DNA of 64,000 nt from JACTOJ01 sp032335695 (lineage in GTDB: Bacteria; Bacillota; Clostridia; Clostridiales; Clostridiaceae): NCBI RefSeq assembly GCF_032335695.1, contig NZ_JACTOJ010000001.1, positions 248,001 to 312,000 of the forward strand. The letters run 5' to 3'. The position numbers were made by a program, and so were the translations under genes. Of the stretch, positions 17,266 to 25,726 are shown one piece after another (position 1 is the first letter of the stretch; each line of letters opens with the position of its first letter). The notes beneath the pieces are model-generated. The model was not told where the DNA came from and made no database searches. It saw only the letters and a list, made by a program, of their open reading frames with translations.

Positions 17266-17556
17266 ATGATAACAAGCAAACAAAGAAGTTATTTAAGATC
17301 TCTAGCTAATGATATGGACCCTATATTTCAAATTGGAAAGGGCGGCATAGAAGAAACCTTTTTAAAACAGGTGGATGATGCATTAGAGGCTAGAGAAATA
17401 ATAAAGCTTAAGATTCTTAATAATAGCGGATATGAGGCAAGAGAAGCCAGTGACATAATATGTGAGGAATTAGGCTGCGAAGGAATTCAAGCAATTGGCA
17501 ATAAGATTGTCTTATATAGAAAATCTGCTAAGAAACCTAAAATTGAACTGCCTTAA
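17266..17556 (+). CDS. yhbY: YhbY family RNA-binding protein (CRM domain)
   Basis: This is a single-domain CRM protein of 96 residues that associates with pre-50S ribosomal particles in bacteria. It begins MITSKQRSYLRSLANDMDP and has the GxxG-type loop (QIGKGG) characteristic of CRM domains. It lies 73 bases after obgE and just before nadD, its usual place. The spacer contains a short TGTTTTAAGAAAACA palindrome and a T-tract. Confidence 0.93.
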   Translation: MITSKQRSYLRSLANDMDPIFQIGKGGIEETFLKQVDDALEAREIIKLKILNNSGYEAREASDIICEELGCEGIQAIGNKIVLYRKSAKKPKIELP

Positions 17557-17568
17557 AGGAAGATGTGC

Positions 17569-18198
17569 ATGATTAAAAAAGGGATTTTTGGAGGAACCTT
17601 TGATCCGATTCATATAGGGCATATTTATATTGCTCAGGAAGCAATATGGAAGCTGGGATTAGAAAAATTAATGATTATGCCCTCCGGCAATCCTCCGCAT
17701 AAAAGAAATAAACATATTACTGAAGGTAAATTGAGATACGAAATGGCAAAGCAGGCCGTTAAAGATAGGGATGGGATGGAAGTAAGCGATTATGAGATAA
17801 AAAAAGAAGAATTTAGTTATACTTTTCAGACCATTGAATATTTTAATGAAAAAGATGGCAATAATACTGAATGGTATTTTATTTGCGGCTGTGATTGCCT
17901 TTTCGATTTGGATAAGTGGAAAAATGTAGATAGAATAATGCAGGGTTGTACTTTAGCAGTATTTAAACGCAGTGGATATAGTTTAGAAGAAATTCATGCT
18001 AAAAAGAAAGAAGTAGAAGAGAAATATAAAAAAGATATCCTGTTTTTGGATATTCCTTTGCTTGAGATTTCATCTACTTATATAAGAAAATGCATAGGTG
18101 AAAATAAGAATATTTCTTTTTTTCTACCTGAAGGGGTTCAGGAAATAATTAATAAGAATGAGTTATATAAAAAGGAAGAGGATATAGATGTGGAATGA
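17569..18198 (+). CDS. nadD: Nicotinate-nucleotide adenylyltransferase
   Basis: NadD adenylates nicotinate mononucleotide to deamido-NAD in NAD synthesis. The 209-residue protein has the nucleotidyltransferase signature GGTFDPIHIGH near the N-terminus and the C-terminal SSTYIRK motif of this superfamily. ATG at 17563 is also in frame, but AAAGGA at 17556-17560 is better spaced for ATG at 17569, which also gives the usual MIKKGIFGG start. The last 11 bases overlap yqeK, indicating coupling. Confidence 0.95.
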   Translation: MIKKGIFGGTFDPIHIGHIYIAQEAIWKLGLEKLMIMPSGNPPHKRNKHITEGKLRYEMAKQAVKDRDGMEVSDYEIKKEEFSYTFQTIEYFNEKDGNNTEWYFICGCDCLFDLDKWKNVDRIMQGCTLAVFKRSGYSLEEIHAKKKEVEEKYKKDILFLDIPLLEISSTYIRKCIGENKNISFFLPEGVQEIINKNELYKKEEDIDVE

Positions 18199-18775
18199 AG
18201 AAGATATACTAACCTTCTTAAAGCAGAAGCTTCCTCAGCGCAGATTCAATCATGTTATGGGTGTGAGAGATACAGCAGTTAAATTGGCAGAGAGATATGG
18301 CGCTAGTAAGAAAGCTGCTGCAACTGCTGCACTTTTACATGATTGTGCTAAAAATATGAAGAATGAAGAACTGCTTCAAATTGTGAGAAAAGGTGGATAT
18401 GAACCGGATTTTGTTCAAGTAAATGCTCCTCAATTACTTCATAGTGTAGTTGCTATTATAATAGCTAAGGAGAAAATGAGCATAATAGACGAAGATATTC
18501 TAAATGCGGTTAGATACCATACTACTGGGAGAGAAAACATGTCTCTTCTAGAAAAAATAATATACATAGCTGATTATATTGAACCATCAAGAAATTTTCC
18601 TGAAGTTGAATATTTCAGAGAGAAAGCTTTTTTAAATTTGGATGAAACTCTTCTTGAAGCCCTAGAAAATTCTATCAAATACGTTGTAGGAAAAAAAGAT
18701 CTACTGCATCCGGATACTGTTTTAGCAAGAAACTTTATGCTTATTCATATTAAAAAGGATAAAAGTGAAATCTAG
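18188..18775 (+). CDS. yqeK: HD-domain hydrolase YqeK (diadenosine tetraphosphatase type)
   Basis: YqeK-type proteins are metal-dependent HD phosphohydrolases; characterised members split diadenosine tetraphosphate symmetrically. The 195-residue protein has the early histidine (RRFNHVMGV), the HD pair in LLHDCAKNM, and the later H and D residues (AVRYHTTGRE, IIYIADYIEPSR). Overlaps by 11 bases with both nadD and the following LCP gene show a tightly packed operon. Confidence 0.93.
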   Translation: MWNEEDILTFLKQKLPQRRFNHVMGVRDTAVKLAERYGASKKAAATAALLHDCAKNMKNEELLQIVRKGGYEPDFVQVNAPQLLHSVVAIIIAKEKMSIIDEDILNAVRYHTTGRENMSLLEKIIYIADYIEPSRNFPEVEYFREKAFLNLDETLLEALENSIKYVVGKKDLLHPDTVLARNFMLIHIKKDKSEI

Positions 18776-19685
18776 CACTAAAGAAAATATAAAGTTTATA
18801 ACTTTATTTATTTTAATTATAGGTATTACAGCTGTTATAATTGGGGGATCTAGTATATATACATATCTAAATGGATTTAATTCAAAGGATAATATTGTAG
18901 AACCTAATGAAGTAAAAAATGATAATTCTCCAGTAAATATATTACTTGCTGGAGTTGATATAGGGAATGGACAAAAAAATATCAGTTACAGCAGAACAGA
19001 TACACTTATGCTTTTGAATTATAATCCTAAGGAAGAAAAGCTTAGTATTATATCTATACCTAGAGATACGTTAATACAGATTAACAATAAAAACGATAAA
19101 ATAAATTCTGCAAGTGTATATGGCGGACCTAAATTGACGATAGCAGCTGTTGAATATATGCTAAACATAGATGTAAACTATTATGCATATGTTGATTACT
19201 CTGGCTTTAGAAACATAGTTGATATTATTGGCGGAATAGATATGGAAATAAAAAATAATATGGATTATGATGATACTGCTCAGAATCTCCATATACATTT
19301 TAATAAGGGAGAAAGCATTCATTTAGATGGAAAGAAGGCAGAGGAATTTTTTAGATGGAGAAAAAATAACGATGGAACTGGACTCGCTATGGGGGATTTA
19401 GACAGAATAGCAAATCAGCATGAGTTCATAAACAAAGTAATAGAGAAGCTTAAAAGCCCATCTATGATCACTAAAATTCCTAGCGTCTTGAGCGCAATGC
19501 CTAAATATATAAAAACTAATATGAATGGAAAAGCCATTCTTAAATATGGATTATTGTTTTCTGATAGTTTGAAAAAAGGCTATACAATTTCCACATTAAA
19601 GGGTGACATAGAGTATTTAGATGGTGTATCATATTTTGTGTATGATGAAAAGCAAAATAAAGATTTAATAAGTAAACTTAATTAA
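18765..19685 (+). CDS. LytR-CpsA-Psr (LCP) family protein
   Basis: LCP proteins transfer lipid-linked anionic polymers such as teichoic acid onto peptidoglycan outside the membrane. The 306-residue protein has one N-terminal membrane segment (about 8-30) and an extracellular LCP domain with the conserved arginine and aspartate motifs SRTDTLML and SIPRDTLI, and later FRWRKNNDGTG and GDLDRIANQ. GTG at 18765 overlaps the end of yqeK by 11 bases. In many clostridia rsfS follows in this cluster; here ridA follows and rsfS is absent from the window. Confidence 0.93.
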   Translation: MKSSTKENIKFITLFILIIGITAVIIGGSSIYTYLNGFNSKDNIVEPNEVKNDNSPVNILLAGVDIGNGQKNISYSRTDTLMLLNYNPKEEKLSIISIPRDTLIQINNKNDKINSASVYGGPKLTIAAVEYMLNIDVNYYAYVDYSGFRNIVDIIGGIDMEIKNNMDYDDTAQNLHIHFNKGESIHLDGKKAEEFFRWRKNNDGTGLAMGDLDRIANQHEFINKVIEKLKSPSMITKIPSVLSAMPKYIKTNMNGKAILKYGLLFSDSLKKGYTISTLKGDIEYLDGVSYFVYDEKQNKDLISKLN

Positions 19686-19707
19686 AGTTTTATTAGGGGG
19701 ATTTATA

Positions 19708-20088
19708 ATGAAAGAAATTTTAAAAACAGAAAAAGCACCTGCAGCCATAGGACCATATTCACAGGGAATAAAAGCTGGCAATTTTGTGTATACTTCTGGA
19801 CAGCTTCCTATAGATATGAATACGGGAATTTTAGTTGAAGATGATATAAAGAAGGCTACCGCTGAATCACTTAATAACGTGAAAGCTATATTAAATGCTG
19901 GTGGAGCTGAACTTGAAGATGTAGTTAAAGTAGTTATTTTCATGAAGGATATTAATGACTTCACTGCAATGAATGAGGTATATGGAGAATATTTCAAAGA
20001 AAATCAGCCAGCAAGATCCTGCGTGCAGGTAGCTAAGCTTCCTAAAGATGCGCTTATTGAAATAGAAGCCATAGCTGTCGTAAAGTAA
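19708..20088 (+). CDS. ridA: RidA family enamine/imine deaminase
   Basis: RidA hydrolyses reactive 2-aminoacrylate-type enamines and imines formed by PLP enzymes. The 126-residue length fits. Conserved parts are APAAIGPYSQGIKAG, YTSGQLPID, and the C-terminal RSCVQVAKLPKDALIEIEAIA with the substrate-binding arginine. AGGGGGATT precedes the ATG. The next gene begins directly after its stop codon. Confidence 0.95.
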   Translation: MKEILKTEKAPAAIGPYSQGIKAGNFVYTSGQLPIDMNTGILVEDDIKKATAESLNNVKAILNAGGAELEDVVKVVIFMKDINDFTAMNEVYGEYFKENQPARSCVQVAKLPKDALIEIEAIAVVK

Positions 20089-20994
20089 ATGGATAGTAAA
20101 TTATACTTTACCATAGATAAGGAAGCAGCAGGAAGAAAGCTTAGGGATTATCTGAAAAATGCAGAAGAATTGTCCACTAGGCTTATTCGAGCAGCAGCTT
20201 TTGAGGGAAGAATAAAGGTTAATGGTAATGTTGCTAAATTAAATTATGTCTTAAAGTCTAATGATAAGTTAGAGGTTACTTTAAGCAAGTTCGAAGAGCA
20301 GAATATTCTGCCTGAAGAAATGGATCTGGATATAGTTTTTGAAGATGAGGACTTGATAGTAATTAATAAGCCTCCTTTTATGGTAGTTCATCCTACTAAG
20401 AGTCATCCTGTGGGAACCTTGGCTAATGGAGTGTTATATCATTTTAAAGCTAACGGAGAAAATTGTATTGTAAGACTCGTAAGCAGATTAGATAGGGACA
20501 CTTCTGGGCTTATAGTTATTGCTAAAAACCAGTACAGCCATATGTTCTTAGCTAAAGAAATGGAAAAGAATGCTTTTAAAAAAGGTTATACGGCAGTTAT
20601 ATGGGGAAACCTAGCTGAAGAAAAAGGAACTATTGATGAACCTATATATAGAGACTCAGAAGACAGCATAAAAAGAATAGTAGATGAGCGAGGTCAGAGA
20701 AGCATAACCCATTATGAAGTAGCAGAACATATTGAAAATGCTGACATCTTAAATTTGCAGCTGGAAACTGGAAGGACTCATCAAATAAGAGTTCATTTGA
20801 GCCATAAGGGACATCCTATAATAGGTGACACTTTATATGGTAAAGGTGAGGATGGAGAGCTGATAGATAGGCAGGCACTTCATGCCAGCAAAATAAGTTT
20901 TATTCACCCAAGAAAGAAAGAACTAATTAATTTAGTATGTAAAATTCCATATGATATGGAACAGCTTATAGATAAACTAAAAAGACTTAGGTAA
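20089..20994 (+). CDS. RluA-family pseudouridine synthase with S4 domain
   Basis: This enzyme isomerises uridine to pseudouridine in rRNA or tRNA. The 301-residue protein has an N-terminal S4 RNA-binding domain (about 14-75), the catalytic motif RLDRDTSGL with the nucleophilic aspartate, and the GRTHQIRVHLSHKGHPIIGD motif. It resembles RluD/YlyB/YjbO-type enzymes; the exact target uridine cannot be read from sequence. The start codon follows the ridA stop without a gap. No strong binding site is seen, so translation is probably coupled. Confidence 0.9.
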   Translation: MDSKLYFTIDKEAAGRKLRDYLKNAEELSTRLIRAAAFEGRIKVNGNVAKLNYVLKSNDKLEVTLSKFEEQNILPEEMDLDIVFEDEDLIVINKPPFMVVHPTKSHPVGTLANGVLYHFKANGENCIVRLVSRLDRDTSGLIVIAKNQYSHMFLAKEMEKNAFKKGYTAVIWGNLAEEKGTIDEPIYRDSEDSIKRIVDERGQRSITHYEVAEHIENADILNLQLETGRTHQIRVHLSHKGHPIIGDTLYGKGEDGELIDRQALHASKISFIHPRKKELINLVCKIPYDMEQLIDKLKRLR

Positions 20995-21018
20995 TAAGAG
21001 GATTACCTAAGTCTTTTT
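20979..21018. terminator. Bidirectional terminator shared by two convergent genes
   Basis: A perfect 17-bp inverted repeat (20979-20995 and 21002-21018) with a six-base loop and A/T tails overlaps the last codons of both the pseudouridine synthase and the convergent dacF-like gene. The two coding regions end only eight bases apart. Confidence 0.9.
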
Positions 21019-22256
21019 CTTGCTAAATATCTTTTGTTTTTGATATTTACTGCTCTTATTCTTAATAATACCACGACTATTGCAATTGCTAAGATAACCT
21101 TTGGTACAGCTGAGCCGCTTTTTTTCGAAGTTTCATTCTTAGCAGCAGCAGGAGTATAATCTTTGCTGCTGAGTAAATCTACAGTGCCTATTTGAGCATT
21201 ATTTAATAATATATTAGCTTTGCCTATTACATCGCCAGCTTTTATTGGATTTTTGGCAGATAAATTATTATTATAAGAATCTTGTATTACAGGTGTAGTA
21301 GTATCTCCGTTCTTCTCGGTGTAAAGAAAATCCTGTGAAGCAGTAACGGGTATTGATACGCTGCTTGAAAGTTTAAATGTTCCGATAGAATCACCCTTGC
21401 TAAATAATTTCTTGTTAGAGAAATTATTAAAACCGTAATCGAAAAGTTCTTTAGATTCATCGTAATAGCTTTTTTCTTTTGAATGAACAAAGGCTACAAT
21501 TAAAAGCTGACCATTTCTTTCAGCTGCAGCGGTGTAAGAAAATAGAGAATCTATAGTATAACCAGTCTTGCCGGCTATGGCATCCTTGTAATAATATTTT
21601 GAGTTTTTGGTTATCAGCTTATCCTCATTTGATATAGTTCTTCCTTCTGGAACTTTATTGTTAGGAGGCATCTTGTATATTATGGTCTGAGAAATTTGCT
21701 GATATTCCTTATATTGTACTAATGCTTTCATAAATAATGCTAAATCATGAGCGCTGGTTTTATGGTCTTTATTGTATAATCCGCAGGGATTTACAAAGTT
21801 AGTATTTGTAGCGCCTAGCTCTTTTGCCTTAGCGTTCATTAATTCTACAAACTTATCTGCAGAGCCTGCAACATATTCAGCTAAAGCATAAGCACAATCA
21901 TTTCCAGACTGAAGATTTAATCCATATAGCAAATCTCTTACTGTTACTTCTTCACCCTCTCTAAGACCTATGGAACTTCCTTCTATAGAAGCAGGAACCT
22001 TTCCTATAGTTACCTTAGTGTCAAGACCGCCTTTTTCAAAAACTAACAGATTTGTCATTATCTTTGTAGTAGATGCAGGCGGATATGCAGTATCAGGATT
22101 TTTAGAATAGAGGATAGTTCCTGTGTTACCGTCTATAAGCACTGCACTGTCTGCAGCAGAATTTGGTTCAGGACTATTTCCTTGGGCATAGCTCACGTAA
22201 GGTATGTTCACAAAAAATAAAATAAATATGATAAAAAAGATAGCGAATTTTTTCAT
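21003..22256 (-). CDS. D-alanyl-D-alanine carboxypeptidase (DacF/PBP5 type)
   Basis: This S11-family serine carboxypeptidase trims the terminal D-Ala of peptidoglycan stem peptides. The 417-residue protein has a signal peptide (about 1-25), the SxxK motif in YPPASTTKIM, SGN (NLQSGNDCAYALAE), KTG (AGKTGYTID), and a C-terminal beta-rich domain (about 290-375). A hydrophobic helix near the C-terminus (VILAIAIVVVLL) followed by basic residues gives a transmembrane anchor. It is divergent from comEA. Which paralogue (DacF, DacB) cannot be decided. Confidence 0.92.
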   Translation of the reverse strand: MKKFAIFFIIFILFFVNIPYVSYAQGNSPEPNSAADSAVLIDGNTGTILYSKNPDTAYPPASTTKIMTNLLVFEKGGLDTKVTIGKVPASIEGSSIGLREGEEVTVRDLLYGLNLQSGNDCAYALAEYVAGSADKFVELMNAKAKELGATNTNFVNPCGLYNKDHKTSAHDLALFMKALVQYKEYQQISQTIIYKMPPNNKVPEGRTISNEDKLITKNSKYYYKDAIAGKTGYTIDSLFSYTAAAERNGQLLIVAFVHSKEKSYYDESKELFDYGFNNFSNKKLFSKGDSIGTFKLSSSVSIPVTASQDFLYTEKNGDTTTPVIQDSYNNNLSAKNPIKAGDVIGKANILLNNAQIGTVDLLSSKDYTPAAAKNETSKKSGSAVPKVILAIAIVVVLLRIRAVNIKNKRYLARKRLR

Positions 22257-22457
22257 AGGTATCCTCCAATAGTTAGTTAAAAATCTGCTCTGTTACTTTA
22301 TATAAAATAGAATTTATTTTTCAATTAAATTAAAACTTATAATTAATAAATTAATATCCATTATAAATTATAACAAAAAAATATACTTAATGCGATATAT
22401 ATTTTTAAAAATGTCAATAATGTAATTATAAAAACATAGTTTTCCGAAATGAAGGAA

Positions 22458-22495
22458 GTTTTAAATCATTGTAAAAATCAACACTGATTTAAAAC
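22458..22495. repeat. Palindromic repeat of the TTTTAAATCA family
   Basis: GTTTTAAATCATTGT (22458-22472) and ACACTGATTTAAAAC (22481-22495) pair over 14 of 15 positions. A related palindrome is at 31834-31874 before lepA. Apart from this, the AT-rich region 22257-22526 between dacF-like and comEA shows nothing certain. Confidence 0.6.
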
Positions 22496-22526
22496 AGAAT
22501 CTAAAATATAAACAAGGACGGTCATT

Positions 22527-23162
22527 ATGAAAAAGAAAAATAAAATAATAGGCTGCAGCATATTAGCGTTATTAAGTTTGACCTTTGTATTGGTTGGCTT
22601 TTTTAATGATAGCAAGACCAGTAATAAGAATGATGATATTTTTATAGAAGACGAAAAATCTGATGATATTAATAATAAAAAAAATAAAGAAATTACAGAA
22701 ACTGACGATATAAAAAGTAAGAATATAGTTGTTGAAATAAAAGGCGATGTTTTAAAACCTGGGGTATATTCCATGGCAAATGGTACTAGAATTAGGGATT
22801 TAATAGATAAAGCTGGAGGGATAACAGAAAATGCAGATAAAGACAAACTGCCTAACCTAGCTAAAAAGCTGAAGGATGAAGATTGTATTTATATTAAGGA
22901 TAAAAATGATACTTCCAATACGGCAGCTAATATAGCCAGCAGTAATTCTCAGCAGAATTCTGATTCAGGTGCTGTAAATATAAATACAGCTACCGTAGAA
23001 GAACTAGAAAAAGTGCCAGGTATAGGTCCGGTTACTGCTCAAAATATAATAAATTATAGAGAAAAAAATGGTGATTTCAAGAGTTTAGAGGATTTGAAAA
23101 AGGTGGGAAGAATAGGGGATAAAACATTGGATAAATTCAAAGATAAATTGTGCGTGAATTAA
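22527..23162 (+). CDS. comEA: ComEA family DNA-binding competence protein
   Basis: ComEA binds incoming double-stranded DNA at the membrane during transformation. The 211-residue protein has an N-terminal membrane segment (about 8-26), an acidic low-complexity linker, an SLBB-type domain (about 70-125: VEIKGDVLKPGVYSM) and a C-terminal pair of helix-hairpin-helix motifs (VNINTATVEELEKVPGIG, then FKSLEDLKKVGRIGDK). It is the first of three genes ending with comEC, a typical competence order, but with a P-type ATPase-like gene in between. Confidence 0.93.
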   Translation: MKKKNKIIGCSILALLSLTFVLVGFFNDSKTSNKNDDIFIEDEKSDDINNKKNKEITETDDIKSKNIVVEIKGDVLKPGVYSMANGTRIRDLIDKAGGITENADKDKLPNLAKKLKDEDCIYIKDKNDTSNTAANIASSNSQQNSDSGAVNINTATVEELEKVPGIGPVTAQNIINYREKNGDFKSLEDLKKVGRIGDKTLDKFKDKLCVN

Positions 23163-23182
23163 TTATATCTGGAGGAATAAGC

Positions 23183-25651
23183 ATGGTAGATTGGTACAGA
23201 AAATCCTGGAGCGCAGTGGTTAACTTGCTAAAAAGTGATGGAGAGAAAGGATTAAAATCCGATGAAATAGAGTTAAGACGCAGGACCTACGGGGACAATA
23301 ATATAAAATTTAAAATTAAAAATTATTTTTTTGAAGCTATTAGAGTTTTTATGCAAATATGGTTTATAGCAGCGGTTTTAGATATATGCATACTTATCAA
23401 AGCCAATATCTTGGTTCCAGCCTTTGCTGTTTCGGTGATAACCTTGATAGTTATAGCGCTGCAGCTTTATTATATTATAAATAGATATAACAATTTCAAA
23501 AATGTTATAAGACTTAATAATAGCATGGTAAATGTCATCAGAGATGGAACGAGGACGAAGATTAAATCCAAGGAGCTAGTGGTAGGTGATATTGTAAATC
23601 TGATCAAAGGTGATGTGGTACCTGCTGATATGAGAATTGTATATGCTGAAAAATTAAAAGTTAGAGAAGGAAATCTTTCAGGAGACAGTAATATTGTAGA
23701 AAAATATTCTACTAAAATTGATGAAGAGATAGAAAACATTTCTTTAATGAAAAATATGCTTTTTAAAACTACTAATATCATAAATGGGTATTGTAAAGGG
23801 ATTGTGGTGGCTGCTGGCAAGTCTACCAAAGCTTATGAACAATTGAATGCCTTAAATAATATCACTATAGGAAATAAAAGAAGAGTGGCTTCAAAAATAA
23901 AAGGGGTATTTGCAGTACATGCACTGATAGTTTTTTTATTTGAAGTTATAATTGGTGCAGCTTACTATGTGTTTTATAATAATTCTTATAGCATAATGGA
24001 GGCATTAAGAACTGTTTTTTTAGTAACCACTGTAAATGGTGGAGCACTAGTATTACTAATGTTTTTAGCTATTGAAAAAGCCTTTATAAACAATAAGGAG
24101 AGTGAAGTGTTTAGCTTTTCACCTCTTACTAATCTATGCAATACAGATGTATTTATAATGGATAAGTACGGTACAACCAGCGAAAATAAGATGATTGTAA
24201 AATTCATTTTTACTGATGATAGGCTTTTCTCAGTTAAGGATATACATGAACTCAGGGATTATAATATATTGAGGATGTTTCAATTAGCAGTATTATGTAA
24301 TAATTATAGCGGCTTCGATGCAGCTCCGAAAGATTACAATGGAATAATTGATGAGAGCTTAGTTGACTATGTAGAAAATCATTGCAAGTACGATATAAGT
24401 AGTGAAAACTGTAGAAAAATAAGCATGCTTCCCTTTGATCCTGAAAGAAAATTATTAACTTTCATATACGAAATTTCGGGGAAATATAGAGCATGTACAA
24501 GAGGGTATTTGACCAGCATACTGGATTCCTGTACATTTATAATGAAAGATGGTGTAGAAACTGAATTACATTCAGAAGATATTGATTTAATAAAGAAAAA
24601 TGCTATGGATCTTGAAAGCAGGGGATTGAATGTAGTGGCTTTTGCCTGTAGAAATTTTAATTATCAACCTACATTAAGTGAAAATATAGAAAGCAATATG
24701 GTGTTCGTTGGAGTGTTTGCTATGCAGGATTTACAGAAGGATAATGCGGATGAATTTCTAAAAGAAATAATGGAATTGGAGATTGAGCCGATTTTTATAA
24801 CTGATGATACAAAATTAGCTTCCTTCGGATGGGCAAAAAGTTTAGGACTCGTGAAAAATATTAATGAGATTTTAACAGGGGTAGAGATAGACAATATAAG
24901 CGATACTGAATTTAAAAAACTTTCTAAAACCGTAAAAGTATATTCGAAAATATCACCTGAAAATAAAGCGAAAGTTGTACAAGCAGTTAAAGACAATGGA
25001 TTTAATGTAGCTTGCACCATTAAACAAAGCAGCGATATAGCGTCTGCTTCCTTGTCAGATATAAATATTGCTATTAGACCTAATCTATCCGGAGTGGTGA
25101 GAGCACTAACTCATATAAGCATAACCGACAGAATTTTAGAAAATCTTCTTAAATTCATATATGATGGATACTTTTACATAAATAAAATAGACAACACAAT
25201 ATCTTTTATATTATCTACGTTATGTAGTGTATTGCTGGTTTATCTATATACAGGATCAAATTCTAATATATCAGAAAGTAATTTTAACAAAATATTTTGG
25301 ATAAACTTTTTTAATGTAACTATTTTAGCTATGGTGATATTATTAGATAAAGTCAAAGATAGAAATGATTATATAGCAGAAATCAAATATGAAAGGCAGC
25401 CTCAAAAAGTGATAAATATTGTAATGCTTTCCTACATAAAAGCCGTCTTTATTTTAATTGCTGTGATTGTAGTTAAAAAAATAATTGAGAAATATATAGC
25501 TATTGATATGTATTTATTGCTAAATATAATACTTATGATATCAGTGAATTTTTACAGAATAAAAGGGAAAAAAGCCATAACTGTTGCTAATATACTGTAT
25601 GGGGTAATGATAATGCTCAATATAGCTATGATAGTAACTCAAATTAAATGA
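23183..25651 (+). CDS. Degenerate P-type ATPase-like membrane protein
   Basis: The 822-residue protein has the full P2-type ATPase layout: two membrane helices (about 35-90), an actuator-like domain, two more helices, a cytoplasmic P/N region, and four to six C-terminal helices. Key motifs are altered. The phosphorylation motif is DKYGT (Asp327) instead of DKTGT; the actuator TGES is SGDS (166-169); the PEGLP of helix 4 is NGGAL (285-289); and the Mg-binding GDGxND is replaced by IKQSSD (613-618). FDPERK and ISPENK motifs of the N and P domains remain. The frame is intact over 2.4 kb, so it is probably expressed but not a normal ion pump. GGAGG at 23171 supports ATG at 23183. It sits between comEA and comEC. 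Confidence 0.85.
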   Translation: MVDWYRKSWSAVVNLLKSDGEKGLKSDEIELRRRTYGDNNIKFKIKNYFFEAIRVFMQIWFIAAVLDICILIKANILVPAFAVSVITLIVIALQLYYIINRYNNFKNVIRLNNSMVNVIRDGTRTKIKSKELVVGDIVNLIKGDVVPADMRIVYAEKLKVREGNLSGDSNIVEKYSTKIDEEIENISLMKNMLFKTTNIINGYCKGIVVAAGKSTKAYEQLNALNNITIGNKRRVASKIKGVFAVHALIVFLFEVIIGAAYYVFYNNSYSIMEALRTVFLVTTVNGGALVLLMFLAIEKAFINNKESEVFSFSPLTNLCNTDVFIMDKYGTTSENKMIVKFIFTDDRLFSVKDIHELRDYNILRMFQLAVLCNNYSGFDAAPKDYNGIIDESLVDYVENHCKYDISSENCRKISMLPFDPERKLLTFIYEISGKYRACTRGYLTSILDSCTFIMKDGVETELHSEDIDLIKKNAMDLESRGLNVVAFACRNFNYQPTLSENIESNMVFVGVFAMQDLQKDNADEFLKEIMELEIEPIFITDDTKLASFGWAKSLGLVKNINEILTGVEIDNISDTEFKKLSKTVKVYSKISPENKAKVVQAVKDNGFNVACTIKQSSDIASASLSDINIAIRPNLSGVVRALTHISITDRILENLLKFIYDGYFYINKIDNTISFILSTLCSVLLVYLYTGSNSNISESNFNKIFWINFFNVTILAMVILLDKVKDRNDYIAEIKYERQPQKVINIVMLSYIKAVFILIAVIVVKKIIEKYIAIDMYLLLNIILMISVNFYRIKGKKAITVANILYGVMIMLNIAMIVTQIK

Positions 25652-25726
25652 TTTATATAAATCCTTTTTGGCAATAATGTGGATATATTATTTTTATCAC
25701 AGTGAGGCCAGGAGGATTATTTTTTT

